This document shows, piece after piece, positions 1-7,997 of a stretch of DNA of 12,744 nucleotides (the first letter of the stretch is position 1; the number at the start of each line of letters is the position of its first letter). The notes beneath the pieces are model-generated. The model ran no database searches, had not been told where the DNA came from, and saw nothing but the letters and a program-made list of their open reading frames with translations. Position numbers and translations under genes: made by a program. The stretch covers positions 1 to 12,744 of the forward strand of contig JAOZNY010000075.1 in the NCBI GenBank assembly GCA_029933565.1, read 5' to 3'. This stretch comes from Bacteroidales bacterium (lineage in GTDB: Bacteria > Bacteroidota > Bacteroidia > Bacteroidales > F082).

Positions 1-2
1 TT

Positions 3-602
3 GATTATACCATTATACAAAAGTCACCAAAAAAATATCTTAATGGTGCTTATGGCGATTTAATTTCTAACATATCAGCATTAAAGGATTGGGATTTAGC
101 AGCGAAAAGCAAAAAAGTAAATTTGAATGATTTTGCATATCAGTTATCAAAAAATTCTATTTATTCAATTCTAAGTTTGAAAGAGAATGATACGTATAGT
201 AAAAAAATCGAAGTTTTAGTTAACGGTTTAGTCAATTCTGGAATTGCCATGAGTTTAGCTGGCACAAGTAGGCCATGTAGTGGTGCCGAACACCTATTAA
301 GTCATGCATTAGATTCTCTTTGGCCACAAAACACTTATCTTCATGGAGTTAAAGTAGGGTTGTTTTCGTTGGTAACACTAAATTTACATGATGGTGAAAT
401 TACTAAGGAATTTGAACAGTGGATGTTAAGGTTTAATGATAATTCTGATATGTTTGAAGAGATTGAAAATAGAATTGGAATTGAGGTTCTTTTAAAAACA
501 GCTCTTACTGTTCGTAGCGGTAGGTTTACTATCCTTGATACGGTTACTGTCGATCAATTTGCAAAAGCATGGAAAAAATCTAAGGGTATCTTTACTCTCT
601 AA
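3..602 (+). CDS. C-terminal part of a glycerol-1-phosphate dehydrogenase-like metal-dependent alcohol dehydrogenase (5' end outside window)
   Basis: The frame is open from the left edge, so this is the last 199 residues of a longer protein; family members run to roughly 350-400. The visible part begins near AYGDLISNISALKDW and continues with GIAMSLAGTSRPCSGAEHLLSHALD. That pattern is typical of the sn-glycerol-1-phosphate dehydrogenase (EgsA/AraM) branch of the iron-containing alcohol dehydrogenase/dehydroquinate synthase superfamily. The two histidines of EHLLSH (codons at 291 and 303) and the histidine of YLHG (codon at 342) fit the metal-site region. Family enzymes reduce dihydroxyacetone phosphate to sn-glycerol-1-phosphate with NAD(P)H in the cytoplasm. 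The TTG at 123 and the internal ATGs are not starts, because homology extends upstream of them. No terminator hairpin follows the stop. The family call is firm from the motif; the exact substrate is inferred, since related enzymes use other phosphorylated substrates. Confidence 0.8.
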   Translation, partial: DYTIIQKSPKKYLNGAYGDLISNISALKDWDLAAKSKKVNLNDFAYQLSKNSIYSILSLKENDTYSKKIEVLVNGLVNSGIAMSLAGTSRPCSGAEHLLSHALDSLWPQNTYLHGVKVGLFSLVTLNLHDGEITKEFEQWMLRFNDNSDMFEEIENRIGIEVLLKTALTVRSGRFTILDTVTVDQFAKAWKKSKGIFTL

Positions 603-659
603 AGCCCACTACTTTTATTGCCAACATAATCTCCACCTAGTCCCATAAAATACTTTTAA

Positions 660-689
660 TTTGTGCATTAAGATTTTTTACTAAATTTG
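660..689 (+). promoter_or_regulatory. Bacteroidota-type promoter for the T9SS-tailed protein gene
   Basis: TTTG at 660-663 and TAAATTTG at 682-689 are separated by 18 nt, matching the Bacteroidota primary sigma factor consensus TTTG-N19-21-TANNTTTG except for a spacer one base short. It would start transcription near 695 and give a leader of about 75 nt before the ATG at 770. This suggests the gene is transcribed separately from the dehydrogenase upstream. Confidence 0.6.
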
Positions 690-713
690 AATTCATATTT
701 GAAAAAGGAGAAT

Positions 714-734
714 AGCAGTAATAATCCTACTGCT
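714..734 (+). other. Small perfect hairpin in the leader of the T9SS-tailed protein gene
   Basis: AGCAGTA (714-720) and TACTGCT (728-734) form a 7-bp perfect stem with a 7-nt loop. A Shine-Dalgarno-like AAGGAG (705-710) lies just before it, but no start codon sits at normal spacing after that motif: the next in-frame possibilities are a TTG at 734 and the ATG at 770. No T-run follows, so it is not an intrinsic terminator. A regulatory role is only inferred. Confidence 0.3.
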
Positions 735-769
735 TGATAAAAAGAGGTAGTATTAAACCCATTATTAAA

Positions 770-2500
770 ATGAAAATAAAACTCATTATTTGGTTTCTTT
801 TGTTTTCTATGGTAGTTTCTGGGCAAGACAATAATGCTAATATTTGGTATTTTGGAGAATATGCAGGAATTGATTTCAATTATGGATTACCTCATGCTTT
901 AACTGATGGACAAACATATACAAGAGAGGGTTGTGCAACAATTTGTGATAGCAAAGGAGAACTCTTGTTTTATACAGAAGGCACAAAAGTTTGGGACAGA
1001 AACCATCAAATAATGCCAAATGGTAATGGACTTATGGGAGATACTTCAGCCACCCAATCATCCATTATTGTTCCATTACCTCATTCTGGAAAGGCTAATA
1101 CAATTTATTATGTTTTTACTGTCGATAATTGGCAAGATAATTTGATTAATGGTTTTAGGTATTCTATTATTGATATGAACCTAAATACGGGATTGGGTGA
1201 TATTGTTAATGGTAAAAAGAATATTCAAATTCATGATAAAGTATCAGAAAAACTATGCGCAGTTATGCATGCAAATATGAAGGATGTCTGGGTAATAACT
1301 CATGATTGGGGAAGTAATGATTTCTTGGCTTACTTATTAACAGAGAATGGGTTAACACCTATGCCTATTATTAGTAGTGTGGGAACCACCTACTCAGGAA
1401 GTTATAGTAATGCTGTTGGATATATGAAACCATCGATGCAATATGATAGAATTGCATTGGCTATTAAAAACATGAGTATTATTGAGATATTTGATTTTGA
1501 TAATTCTACAGGCATTTTAACTAATCCAATCTCGGTTCAATCATATACGTATGACAGAGTGTATGGCGTTGAGTTTTCTCCAGATGGTTCGCGCTTGTAC
1601 GCAAGTTTACCTCATACAAGCCCATTTAAAATATTTCAGTTTGATCTAACTGCTGGTTCTCCTGTTGATATTATTAACTCATCGGTATTGGTTGCAAGTT
1701 CATTTAGTAATTGCTTTTGCGATATGCAGGTTACTCCATTAGGTGATATGTATATTGCCAACCATAATGGTAGTAGCATTTCGAGATTTAACAATCCTAA
1801 TGGATTGGGCTTGGATTGTAATCACGAAGATAATTTCTTGGATTTAGAAGGTAAAATCTGCCAAGGTGCCTTTCCTCCCATTTTTACATACTCTGGATTC
1901 CAGTTTTTTATAGGGTCAGAAACAGATGCAACAATCTGTGAAGGAGATAGTGTTTTCTTAGAAAATGCATGGCAAACAAATGCAAACACATATTACGATA
2001 CCTTGCAATCTACAATGAGTTGGGATAGCATTGTTAGCACTCACTTATCAATTATCAATGCCCTGCCAGCACCTATAATAACTGAAAATGAGGGAGTTTT
2101 ATATTCAAGTTTGGCACTTTATTACCAATGGTATTTTAATGGAGATATTATTGCCGGAGCAACTAATCAAATGTACCAACCATTGACCAGTGGGAATTAT
2201 ATGGTAGTTGTTCATAGTGGAAATGATTGCAAAAGTTTTTCTAATGAATTTTATTTCGACAACAACGATATTGGAGAAGATATTGAAATCTATCCTAATC
2301 CTGTCATTAAATTACTTACAGTAAAATTTGATGGTGATTATTCAGTTGAAGTTAATGATTTAAATGGAAAAAGGTTATATGAAAAAGATGGGCTATCGGG
2401 GACTAGTTTTCTTGATTTTGAAACTTTGAGTAGAAGTATTTATATTTTAAAAGTATATACCGCAAACATTGTGTTTACTGAGAAAATAATTAAACGTTAG
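770..2500 (+). CDS. Secreted protein with a YFG/VWDRN-type beta-propeller-like N-terminal region and a C-terminal T9SS type A sorting domain
   Basis: 576 residues from the ATG at 770, chosen because it gives a clean signal peptide: MKIK, a hydrophobic run to about residue 16, then SG|Q. An in-frame TTG at 734 would only add a polar extension. After the signal, NIWYFGEYAGIDFN, EGCATICDSKGELLFYTEGTKVWDRN and STQSSIIVPLP (about residues 24-105) belong to a common Bacteroidota secreted-protein family. The following ~270 residues, with the segment FSPDGSRLYAS, look like beta-propeller repeats. An Ig/PKD-like stretch starting ATICEGDSVFLENAWQT (about residue 387) follows. The last 70 residues, beginning IYPNP and ending with a short basic tail, are a type IX sorting domain. 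The protein is therefore expected to be exported by Sec, moved across the outer membrane by T9SS, and anchored or released at the surface. No catalytic motif was recognised; an adhesive or structural role is a guess. Confidence 0.85.
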   Translation: MKIKLIIWFLLFSMVVSGQDNNANIWYFGEYAGIDFNYGLPHALTDGQTYTREGCATICDSKGELLFYTEGTKVWDRNHQIMPNGNGLMGDTSATQSSIIVPLPHSGKANTIYYVFTVDNWQDNLINGFRYSIIDMNLNTGLGDIVNGKKNIQIHDKVSEKLCAVMHANMKDVWVITHDWGSNDFLAYLLTENGLTPMPIISSVGTTYSGSYSNAVGYMKPSMQYDRIALAIKNMSIIEIFDFDNSTGILTNPISVQSYTYDRVYGVEFSPDGSRLYASLPHTSPFKIFQFDLTAGSPVDIINSSVLVASSFSNCFCDMQVTPLGDMYIANHNGSSISRFNNPNGLGLDCNHEDNFLDLEGKICQGAFPPIFTYSGFQFFIGSETDATICEGDSVFLENAWQTNANTYYDTLQSTMSWDSIVSTHLSIINALPAPIITENEGVLYSSLALYYQWYFNGDIIAGATNQMYQPLTSGNYMVVVHSGNDCKSFSNEFYFDNNDIGEDIEIYPNPVIKLLTVKFDGDYSVEVNDLNGKRLYEKDGLSGTSFLDFETLSRSIYILKVYTANIVFTEKIIKR

Positions 2501-2556
2501 TTTACTATTAATATCAATTGGCTCATCTACAACATTTTTTTTCTAATTAGTTAATC

Positions 2557-3579
2557 TTATCGTAACTTTCGTTTTAGAAAAGGTTTTATAATTTCAGTAT
2601 ATGCATTAATAATACCATTACTCTTTATCTGTCGAAACAAATAATAGAACTTATAACTCATTTTATTTGCATAATAAAAGTATTCATTCTGCTCCGCGAG
2701 TAATATTTCTAATTCTTCTTCTGATATTGATGAATTTTCAACATTAATCTTAGAATTATGCAACTGCTTTCTGTTCTTCAAGGAGGGAAGTTTCAGGTAA
2801 TCTCCATATAACACATTTAAGTACTTATCAATATTTTTAGGGCATAAAAATCTATATCCTTCAAATTCAATTTCTTTCAATGGAAATATATCAGAATAAT
2901 TTTTGTAGTCACGCTCTCCAGAAATATAATTATTTCCAAATGAGTAGTCTACCAATAAGTCAGTCTTGTTGACAATCTCAGAATTCTTTTTAAGGTGCAA
3001 ATTATGAAACGATTCAAAGAATTTCTTTTTTTCTTTTAAGGCATCTTTTAAGTTGTCAAACTTATAGGTTTCTTTTATTTTAGGAAAATATTTAGTTTTC
3101 CCTTTGCTGAACCAATTTAAAAGATCAGTTATATATTTATCTTCCTCAATTTCTGAAACTTCATTCTTGACTAACTTCATTGGAAAGATATCCATACGAG
3201 TAAGCCTTTGCATTCCATTGTATTCAATACGGATTCTGTCGCTTGTTAAAATGTCAGACCAGTGTTGGTATTTCTCATTATTATAATACATTAATGACAA
3301 ATCATCTTTGTCCTTAGTATATTCATCTAACAAAGGTAAGAGTCTGTCGTAATCCTCCTTCATTAAACAGATATCGACATCATCGTCCCAGGGAATAAAC
3401 CCATTGTGTCTGATGGCTCCTAATAGTGTTCCACCATCTATCCAGTAAGGGATGTCATTTTCACGAGCTATTTTGTCAACAGTTTGCAGTAGGTCAAGCA
3501 TTAATAATTGAAGGTCTCTTAAATGAGGTATAGCATAATACTCAATTCCATTTTTATCTTTTACTAAAGAAACTTTCAT
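2557..3579 (-). CDS. LicD-family phosphotransferase (nucleotidyltransferase fold)
   Basis: 340 residues. The N-terminal core has the LicD signature: YWIDGGTLLGAIRHNGFIPW followed by DDDVD (residues 45-69), with the aspartates of DDDVD as likely metal ligands. LicD proteins move phosphocholine or a similar phospho-alcohol from a CDP-activated donor onto a cell-surface sugar, working at the cytoplasmic side of the membrane. The C-terminal half is lysine-rich, aromatic and not recognisable in detail; it ends in a basic KPFLKRKLR tail that could touch membrane. No transmembrane segment or signal peptide is seen. It is the last gene of the minus-strand operon, 9 nt after the methyltransferase gene. 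That gene and the upstream fused nucleotidyltransferase are natural suppliers of its donor. The family assignment is firm; choline, ethanolamine, glycerol or another group as the transferred moiety cannot be told from the sequence. Confidence 0.88.
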   Translation of the reverse strand: MKVSLVKDKNGIEYYAIPHLRDLQLLMLDLLQTVDKIARENDIPYWIDGGTLLGAIRHNGFIPWDDDVDICLMKEDYDRLLPLLDEYTKDKDDLSLMYYNNEKYQHWSDILTSDRIRIEYNGMQRLTRMDIFPMKLVKNEVSEIEEDKYITDLLNWFSKGKTKYFPKIKETYKFDNLKDALKEKKKFFESFHNLHLKKNSEIVNKTDLLVDYSFGNNYISGERDYKNYSDIFPLKEIEFEGYRFLCPKNIDKYLNVLYGDYLKLPSLKNRKQLHNSKINVENSSISEEELEILLAEQNEYFYYANKMSYKFYYLFRQIKSNGIINAYTEIIKPFLKRKLR

Positions 3580-3588
3580 TTGATAGTG

Positions 3589-4230
3589 TTATTTTTTATG
3601 GCAAACAAAAGCATAAAAGTGAGTATTGTCCCATCTGTTGTATTCTGGGGGATAGATGTCAACTTTCTCAATATTGCTAAATCCAACTTTCTCTAAAAGA
3701 TCAACTTCTTTATCCACCTGGCGGTATTCAGAATAATAATTTGTTTTGAGTTCTTCAGAATAGCCATTAATAATTACATCCTGTTCAATACCCATTTGAT
3801 TTTTAACTACCAAAATTCCACCATTCCTTAAAAATCCGTAAACTTTTTTATAAATAGTTTGAGATTCGGCTGAGTCAAAATAATTCATTACGCCAAATAA
3901 TGAAACAACATCATATTTCATGCTGTCTAAATTCTCAAGATTCAATAAATCATCAGTTATAATTTTAATTTTGGGTGATTTAACAATAAATTTTGAAAAG
4001 TCAGGATATTTCTCAACTGCTGTAATTTGTTTGAAGTCACCATATAAATGATTAATAAGCAAACCTGTTCCCGAGCCTAAGTCCAATAAAGTTTTTTCCT
4101 TATTGGCTATTCTTTTCATTATTTTAATGTCGTATTCTGAGAAATCTTTAGCATTATTGCGAGTAGCCTTTGGGTCAATAATTGTTTTGGCCATTTTTGT
4201 ATAATACTTTTCAATATTTTTATTCCCCAT
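3589..4230 (-). CDS. Class I SAM-dependent methyltransferase
   Basis: 213 residues. Motif I is LLDLGSGTG (residues 48-56), the acidic residue ending strand beta2 is E73 in AVEKY, and DD at 93-94 begins the next loop. This is the standard Rossmann methyltransferase order. The post-core segment FGVMNYFDS and the late NGGILVVKNQMG resemble small-molecule methyltransferases of the Methyltransf_11/25 type rather than rRNA or DNA enzymes. No membrane segment is present. The start overlaps the end of the upstream fused HAD/nucleotidyltransferase gene by 11 nt, and LicD follows after 9 nt, so translation is probably coupled. From context I infer that it methylates the small molecule that is activated and transferred by its neighbours, for example an amino-alcohol phosphate or a sugar hydroxyl. 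The substrate is not determinable here, and it could also act on the finished glycan. Confidence 0.82.
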   Translation of the reverse strand: MGNKNIEKYYTKMAKTIIDPKATRNNAKDFSEYDIKIMKRIANKEKTLLDLGSGTGLLINHLYGDFKQITAVEKYPDFSKFIVKSPKIKIITDDLLNLENLDSMKYDVVSLFGVMNYFDSAESQTIYKKVYGFLRNGGILVVKNQMGIEQDVIINGYSEELKTNYYSEYRQVDKEVDLLEKVGFSNIEKVDIYPPEYNRWDNTHFYAFVCHKK

Positions 4231-5461
4231 CTCCCCAGGTTTTTATAAATTCAAGAGCATTCTTATAATCATCATAAGTATCAATATCTTGTGCTCTTAC
4301 TACTAATGCAGGTAAAGGTAAGTGTTCTTCAATTTGTGTATAAACGTGATTTGATACATATTTCACATGTTCTTTTTTAAGACAAGCAGGACCCGACCAT
4401 TCGTAATCACCATTTTCTCTTGAAAATGAGGTTACCTTACCACTTTCATTAACACTTGCAAGGACGGCATCATCCGTAATTGTTTTACTACATCCAATAA
4501 ACTCCCCTGGATAGTTTATGCAACTTACAATGTCATCTGGATGTACTAGTAAGTCCCCATCCCATGCCAGTGAATATTCATTTCCATGACGTGCACCTAG
4601 ATAAAAACTTGCTCCGGTTTTTGTGTGAAAATAATTGTGATTATACACAAAAATCACATCTTTTCGCATCTGTAAAACGGACTTTACAATGTCGTTGGCT
4701 TGAAATCCAACTATGATCCTTATATCCTCAATTTCTTTAAACTGCTCAAGTTGCCAATAAATAAGAGGCTTGCCCGATATGTCAATAAGTGCTTTAGTTT
4801 GCCCCAGACCTAATCTGGATCCAATTCCTGCACAACTAAGTATAAGGGACTTGCCTTTTTGTTCTGAGTTTATTTGATTTAATAAACGGTAAAGAGCATT
4901 TTCATCGTAAACGGCATAATCAGTAATTGTTAAAACACTATTAGCTGGAGTATGTATTAGTCCACATGCAATTGAAATATCTGACTCGCGCATAGCCTCT
5001 ACATCATTATTTCCCTCTCCAATAAAGATAACCTGTTCGCCTTGAGCCTTATACTTTTTTACTACGTCTTCTTTTTTCAGAATATTAGTTAACTTTTTTA
5101 TTTTATTGTTCTCAACTATACCATCCGAAGAATAGGATTTACAACCAATCCGTTTAACTAGTTTTTCAATCCAACCACTAAAATTTCCAGTTGCAATAAC
5201 ACAATCTTCTTTGTTTTCCTGGATAAACTGATAAACACTTTCTGATAATGGAATAGTTGATAGAAGATCGTTAATCTCAGAAACTGGTAAATCGCCTAAG
5301 ATTTGAACTCTGTTTATAAAACTTTCAATAAATGGAATATTACCCTTAACTGTTTCTTCAGTTAATTTATCAATTTCTTTATCTACGTTAAAGTACTTTG
5401 ATATTATTGGTAAAGTCTCTTTTGCCGTAATTGTTCCGTCCAGGTCAAAAATAAATTTCAT
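4220..5461 (-). CDS. Fused HAD-superfamily phosphatase and sugar-1-phosphate/phosphocholine-type nucleotidyltransferase
   Basis: 413 residues with two domains. Residues 1-~197 are a HAD phosphatase of the phosphoserine-phosphatase-like (IB) type: motif I DLDGT at 6-10 (nucleophile D6, acid D8), motif II around ATGN at 90-93, and motif IV GEGNND at 148-153. Residues ~204-413 are a nucleotidyltransferase: the NTP loop SCAGIGSRLG (209-218, usually AAGxGxRLG), TKALIDISGKPLI (222-234) with K223, and the metal-binding DGD at 301-303. Such domains join CTP or another NTP to a phosphate monoester, giving a CDP- or NDP-activated donor; LicC, which makes CDP-choline for LicD, is one example. It is 6 nt after yfhO and overlaps the methyltransferase gene by 11 nt. 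The fusion implies that the phosphatase acts in the same pathway, perhaps on a precursor or to remove a by-product. All key residues are present except the SCAG variation. The nucleotide and acceptor are inferred only. Confidence 0.82.
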   Translation of the reverse strand: MKFIFDLDGTITAKETLPIISKYFNVDKEIDKLTEETVKGNIPFIESFINRVQILGDLPVSEINDLLSTIPLSESVYQFIQENKEDCVIATGNFSGWIEKLVKRIGCKSYSSDGIVENNKIKKLTNILKKEDVVKKYKAQGEQVIFIGEGNNDVEAMRESDISIACGLIHTPANSVLTITDYAVYDENALYRLLNQINSEQKGKSLILSCAGIGSRLGLGQTKALIDISGKPLIYWQLEQFKEIEDIRIIVGFQANDIVKSVLQMRKDVIFVYNHNYFHTKTGASFYLGARHGNEYSLAWDGDLLVHPDDIVSCINYPGEFIGCSKTITDDAVLASVNESGKVTSFSRENGDYEWSGPACLKKEHVKYVSNHVYTQIEEHLPLPALVVRAQDIDTYDDYKNALEFIKTWGDGE

Positions 5462-5467
5462 AAAAAA

Positions 5468-7975
5468 TTATTTTAAATATCTTTTCTTCACTTCAATAAA
5501 TGCCCCAGCAGCCAATAGGAAAAGAAGTAAAAGAGAGGATGCGAGAGAAACTCTTTCTCCAATTACCCATACTTTTGGTTCAAACTTAAATACAATTTGG
5601 TGCTGGCCAGCAGGTATTGTCATGGCCCGTAAAATATAATTTGCCCTGAAATATGGTTTTTGTTCACCATCAATGTAGGCGTTCCAGCCTTTGTCATAAT
5701 ATATTTCAGAGAAGATTACCATTTGTTCGCTGGAGGCGTTAAAACTGTATTCCAGTTTGTTTGGTACGTAGGATTCGAGTTTGATGCTAGCGTTTCTGTC
5801 AAACTTAAAATTGTTGAAAAAACTATCTTCAAAACGCTTGTCGATAACGGCTTTTGTTTTTAAATCGGTAGTATTTAAAGCTGCAATTTCTTCATCGGCA
5901 TTACCCACCATTTTAAAGTCCGACACCAACCATGCATTTCCTAATGCATATTCATTAATTATTGGATTACCATCAGGATTGAAAATTACATATTTGGTGT
6001 TAAGTGCATTAAGAATTTGTGATTGTCTTAAGTATTCATTTAATTCTTCAATACTTTTTGCATTCCTAAAGGAAGCAATTTCAGCACTAATATTATGTTC
6101 AATCAAATCCTGATAGCGCTGCAGTTTTGCTCCATGGTAGCCACCAATTGACTTATGAAAATAAGATGTACTAGCATCGTTGAAAATATTTTTTGTAAGG
6201 TCAAGTACCCTAAAATCAGGATCCTTATCCTGAAGTATAATTTTGTCGGCTTGCGATGGGATAAATGGGTTTGCAAATGATTGTTTACTTTCCCACATAT
6301 TGTACGAACTGCCTGTTTTCTCATTGTTTAGGTATCGTTTGTTAACTCCAAACATATCAATAAGGATAAGAAGGCTCAATACTCCCACAAAAATCGTCTT
6401 GTTAAGTTTACCACGAATGTAAAAATAAATTAGTGCAGCCCCAGCTAGAACAAAAAACAAACTCCTTAAAGCATCATTCTTAAAGATTGCAATACGCACA
6501 TCTTCAAGGCTCTTCATATAAATAGAAACCTGTGCCGCATCATTGCTCTTCATCATTTGAGCAAACTGAACAGTTTCGTTTTGGTTAAGAAAATTGAAGA
6601 ATACTGAAGGAATCAAGTAAAACAATGCAATTATTCCTGCTGTCAATCCCAACGAAATATAAAAAGCCTTGATTTGTTTTTTAACAATATCAGGCTCGGT
6701 AAATATTTTATTTAGTGCCATAAATGCCAAAATAGGAATCGTTAATTCAGCAATTACAAGTATCATCGAAACAGCCCTGAACTTTGCATAGGCAGGAAAG
6801 TAATCAATAAACAAATCGGTAAGTGGCATAAAGTTCTTGCCCCATCCAAGCATAACCGACAGTATTGTTGCTGCCAGCAATGCCCATTTTAATTTGCTGT
6901 TTACAATAAAAAGCCCTAAAATAAATAAGAACATTACAATAACACCCACATAAACAGGCCCCGAAGTGCCGGGTTGGTCGCCCCAATATGCATTGCCCTG
7001 TTGTGCAATTGCTTGCTGATAGTTAGGGTCAGCATTTTTAAGTTCTGGTATATTTCCTATCAATCCTGATGCTCCACCTTTAATATTTGGAATTAGAAAC
7101 GACCATGTTTCACCAATTCCATAACTCCAGGCAGTTATATAATCTTTATCAAGACCCGACGATTTTTCTAAAATATCTTTAGTTAGTTCAGGTGTGCCAC
7201 GCATTGTATCTTTTCCATACTCATAGGTAGCCCAAAGGTTGGTAGAGTGTGTTAAAACTGCTAATATCGCAGCAATAATCAATACTCCTGCTGCTTTTCC
7301 AAAATGTAGATAATCTTTTGTTCTTACAGTTTCAATAATTTGATAAATGCCATAAACAATAACAAGGATTAAAAGATAATATGTTATCTGCAGGTGACCC
7401 GAAATAATTTCGAGCGCCAGGGCTGTTGCTGTTAATATTCCTCCCCATAAATACTTTCCTCTAAAGGTAAGTATTATTCCTGCCAGAACTGGTGCCATAT
7501 ATCCAATGGCGTGAGCTTTTGATGTGTGCCCTACCCCTAAGATTATAAAGAAGTATGAACTTAAGGCAAAAGCTATTGCCCCGGCAATACTTACCCAGGG
7601 ATTTACTCGCAATACTAATAGAAGAATAAAAAAGCCTAGAAAATAAAGAAACACATAGTTAGTTGGATAGTAAAGCCCCAAACTAAGTATTTTGTCAACA
7701 TATTTTATTAGGTTACTGCTATAATTTACCGAAATCTGCCAGGCAGGCATTCCACCAAACATTGAATTAGTCCAAAGGGCTTCATCTCCTGTGCTTTCCC
7801 TGTAATCAGCAATCTCCTTCGACATTCCCTTCCACATTCTAATGTCGCTTTGTTTTAATTTTTTGCCTTCGATAACAGGATAGAAATAGACAAAAGTTAT
7901 TGACAGGAAAACAACTAGTGCAACTATATAAGGTGTTAATGTCTTAAAAATATTTTTGTTCATTATTGTGTTCAT
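5468..7975 (-). CDS. YfhO-family polytopic membrane protein
   Basis: 835 residues and strongly hydrophobic, with roughly a dozen membrane segments. The first lies at about residues 13-33. A periplasmic loop follows that contains QSDIRMWKGMSKE (42-54) and FGGMPAWQIS (73-82), then segments with GHTSKAHA (149-156) and SGHLQITYY (192-200). A long soluble region towards the C-terminus ends in YDKGWNAYIDG, a typical YfhO tail, followed by a final hydrophobic helix and a basic end. YfhO proteins have a GT-C glycosyltransferase-like architecture; in Firmicutes, members are tied to glycosylation of lipoteichoic acid. The role in Bacteroidota is not settled. The ATG at 7975 is used here; a second ATG four codons later (7963) gives MNKNIFKTL and is equally plausible, since no ribosome-binding site separates them. 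It follows the DUF4834 gene by 22 nt and precedes the fused nucleotidyltransferase by 6 nt. Confidence 0.88.
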   Translation of the reverse strand: MNTIMNKNIFKTLTPYIVALVVFLSITFVYFYPVIEGKKLKQSDIRMWKGMSKEIADYRESTGDEALWTNSMFGGMPAWQISVNYSSNLIKYVDKILSLGLYYPTNYVFLYFLGFFILLLVLRVNPWVSIAGAIAFALSSYFFIILGVGHTSKAHAIGYMAPVLAGIILTFRGKYLWGGILTATALALEIISGHLQITYYLLILVIVYGIYQIIETVRTKDYLHFGKAAGVLIIAAILAVLTHSTNLWATYEYGKDTMRGTPELTKDILEKSSGLDKDYITAWSYGIGETWSFLIPNIKGGASGLIGNIPELKNADPNYQQAIAQQGNAYWGDQPGTSGPVYVGVIVMFLFILGLFIVNSKLKWALLAATILSVMLGWGKNFMPLTDLFIDYFPAYAKFRAVSMILVIAELTIPILAFMALNKIFTEPDIVKKQIKAFYISLGLTAGIIALFYLIPSVFFNFLNQNETVQFAQMMKSNDAAQVSIYMKSLEDVRIAIFKNDALRSLFFVLAGAALIYFYIRGKLNKTIFVGVLSLLILIDMFGVNKRYLNNEKTGSSYNMWESKQSFANPFIPSQADKIILQDKDPDFRVLDLTKNIFNDASTSYFHKSIGGYHGAKLQRYQDLIEHNISAEIASFRNAKSIEELNEYLRQSQILNALNTKYVIFNPDGNPIINEYALGNAWLVSDFKMVGNADEEIAALNTTDLKTKAVIDKRFEDSFFNNFKFDRNASIKLESYVPNKLEYSFNASSEQMVIFSEIYYDKGWNAYIDGEQKPYFRANYILRAMTIPAGQHQIVFKFEPKVWVIGERVSLASSLLLLFLLAAGAFIEVKKRYLK

Positions 7976-7997
7976 TTGGTCTACTAATTAAAGAAAA

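Noticed and set aside
123..602. Independent 159-residue protein starting at the TTG at 123
   Set aside because: The frame is open to the left edge and the upstream residues (AYGDLISNISALKDW) match the same enzyme family, so it is the end of a truncated gene.
734..769. TTG start at 734 for the T9SS-tailed protein
   Set aside because: It would put twelve residues (MIKRGSIKPIIK) in front of an otherwise standard signal peptide. The ATG at 770 gives the expected lysine-rich n-region followed by the hydrophobic core.
2501..2556. Bidirectional terminator between the convergent T9SS-tailed gene and LicD gene
   Set aside because: There is a T8 run, but no adjacent stem of useful length on either strand.
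4220..4230. Frameshift joining the HAD-nucleotidyltransferase and methyltransferase genes
   Set aside because: Both proteins have complete ends and family-typical lengths. An 11-nt overlap is a normal sign of translational coupling.
5660..6986. Several open frames of 60-110 codons on both strands inside yfhO
   Set aside because: They are shadows of the conserved yfhO frame, with no recognisable domains and no start signals. The same applies to small frames inside pepD, rsmG, the MFS gene and the LicD gene.
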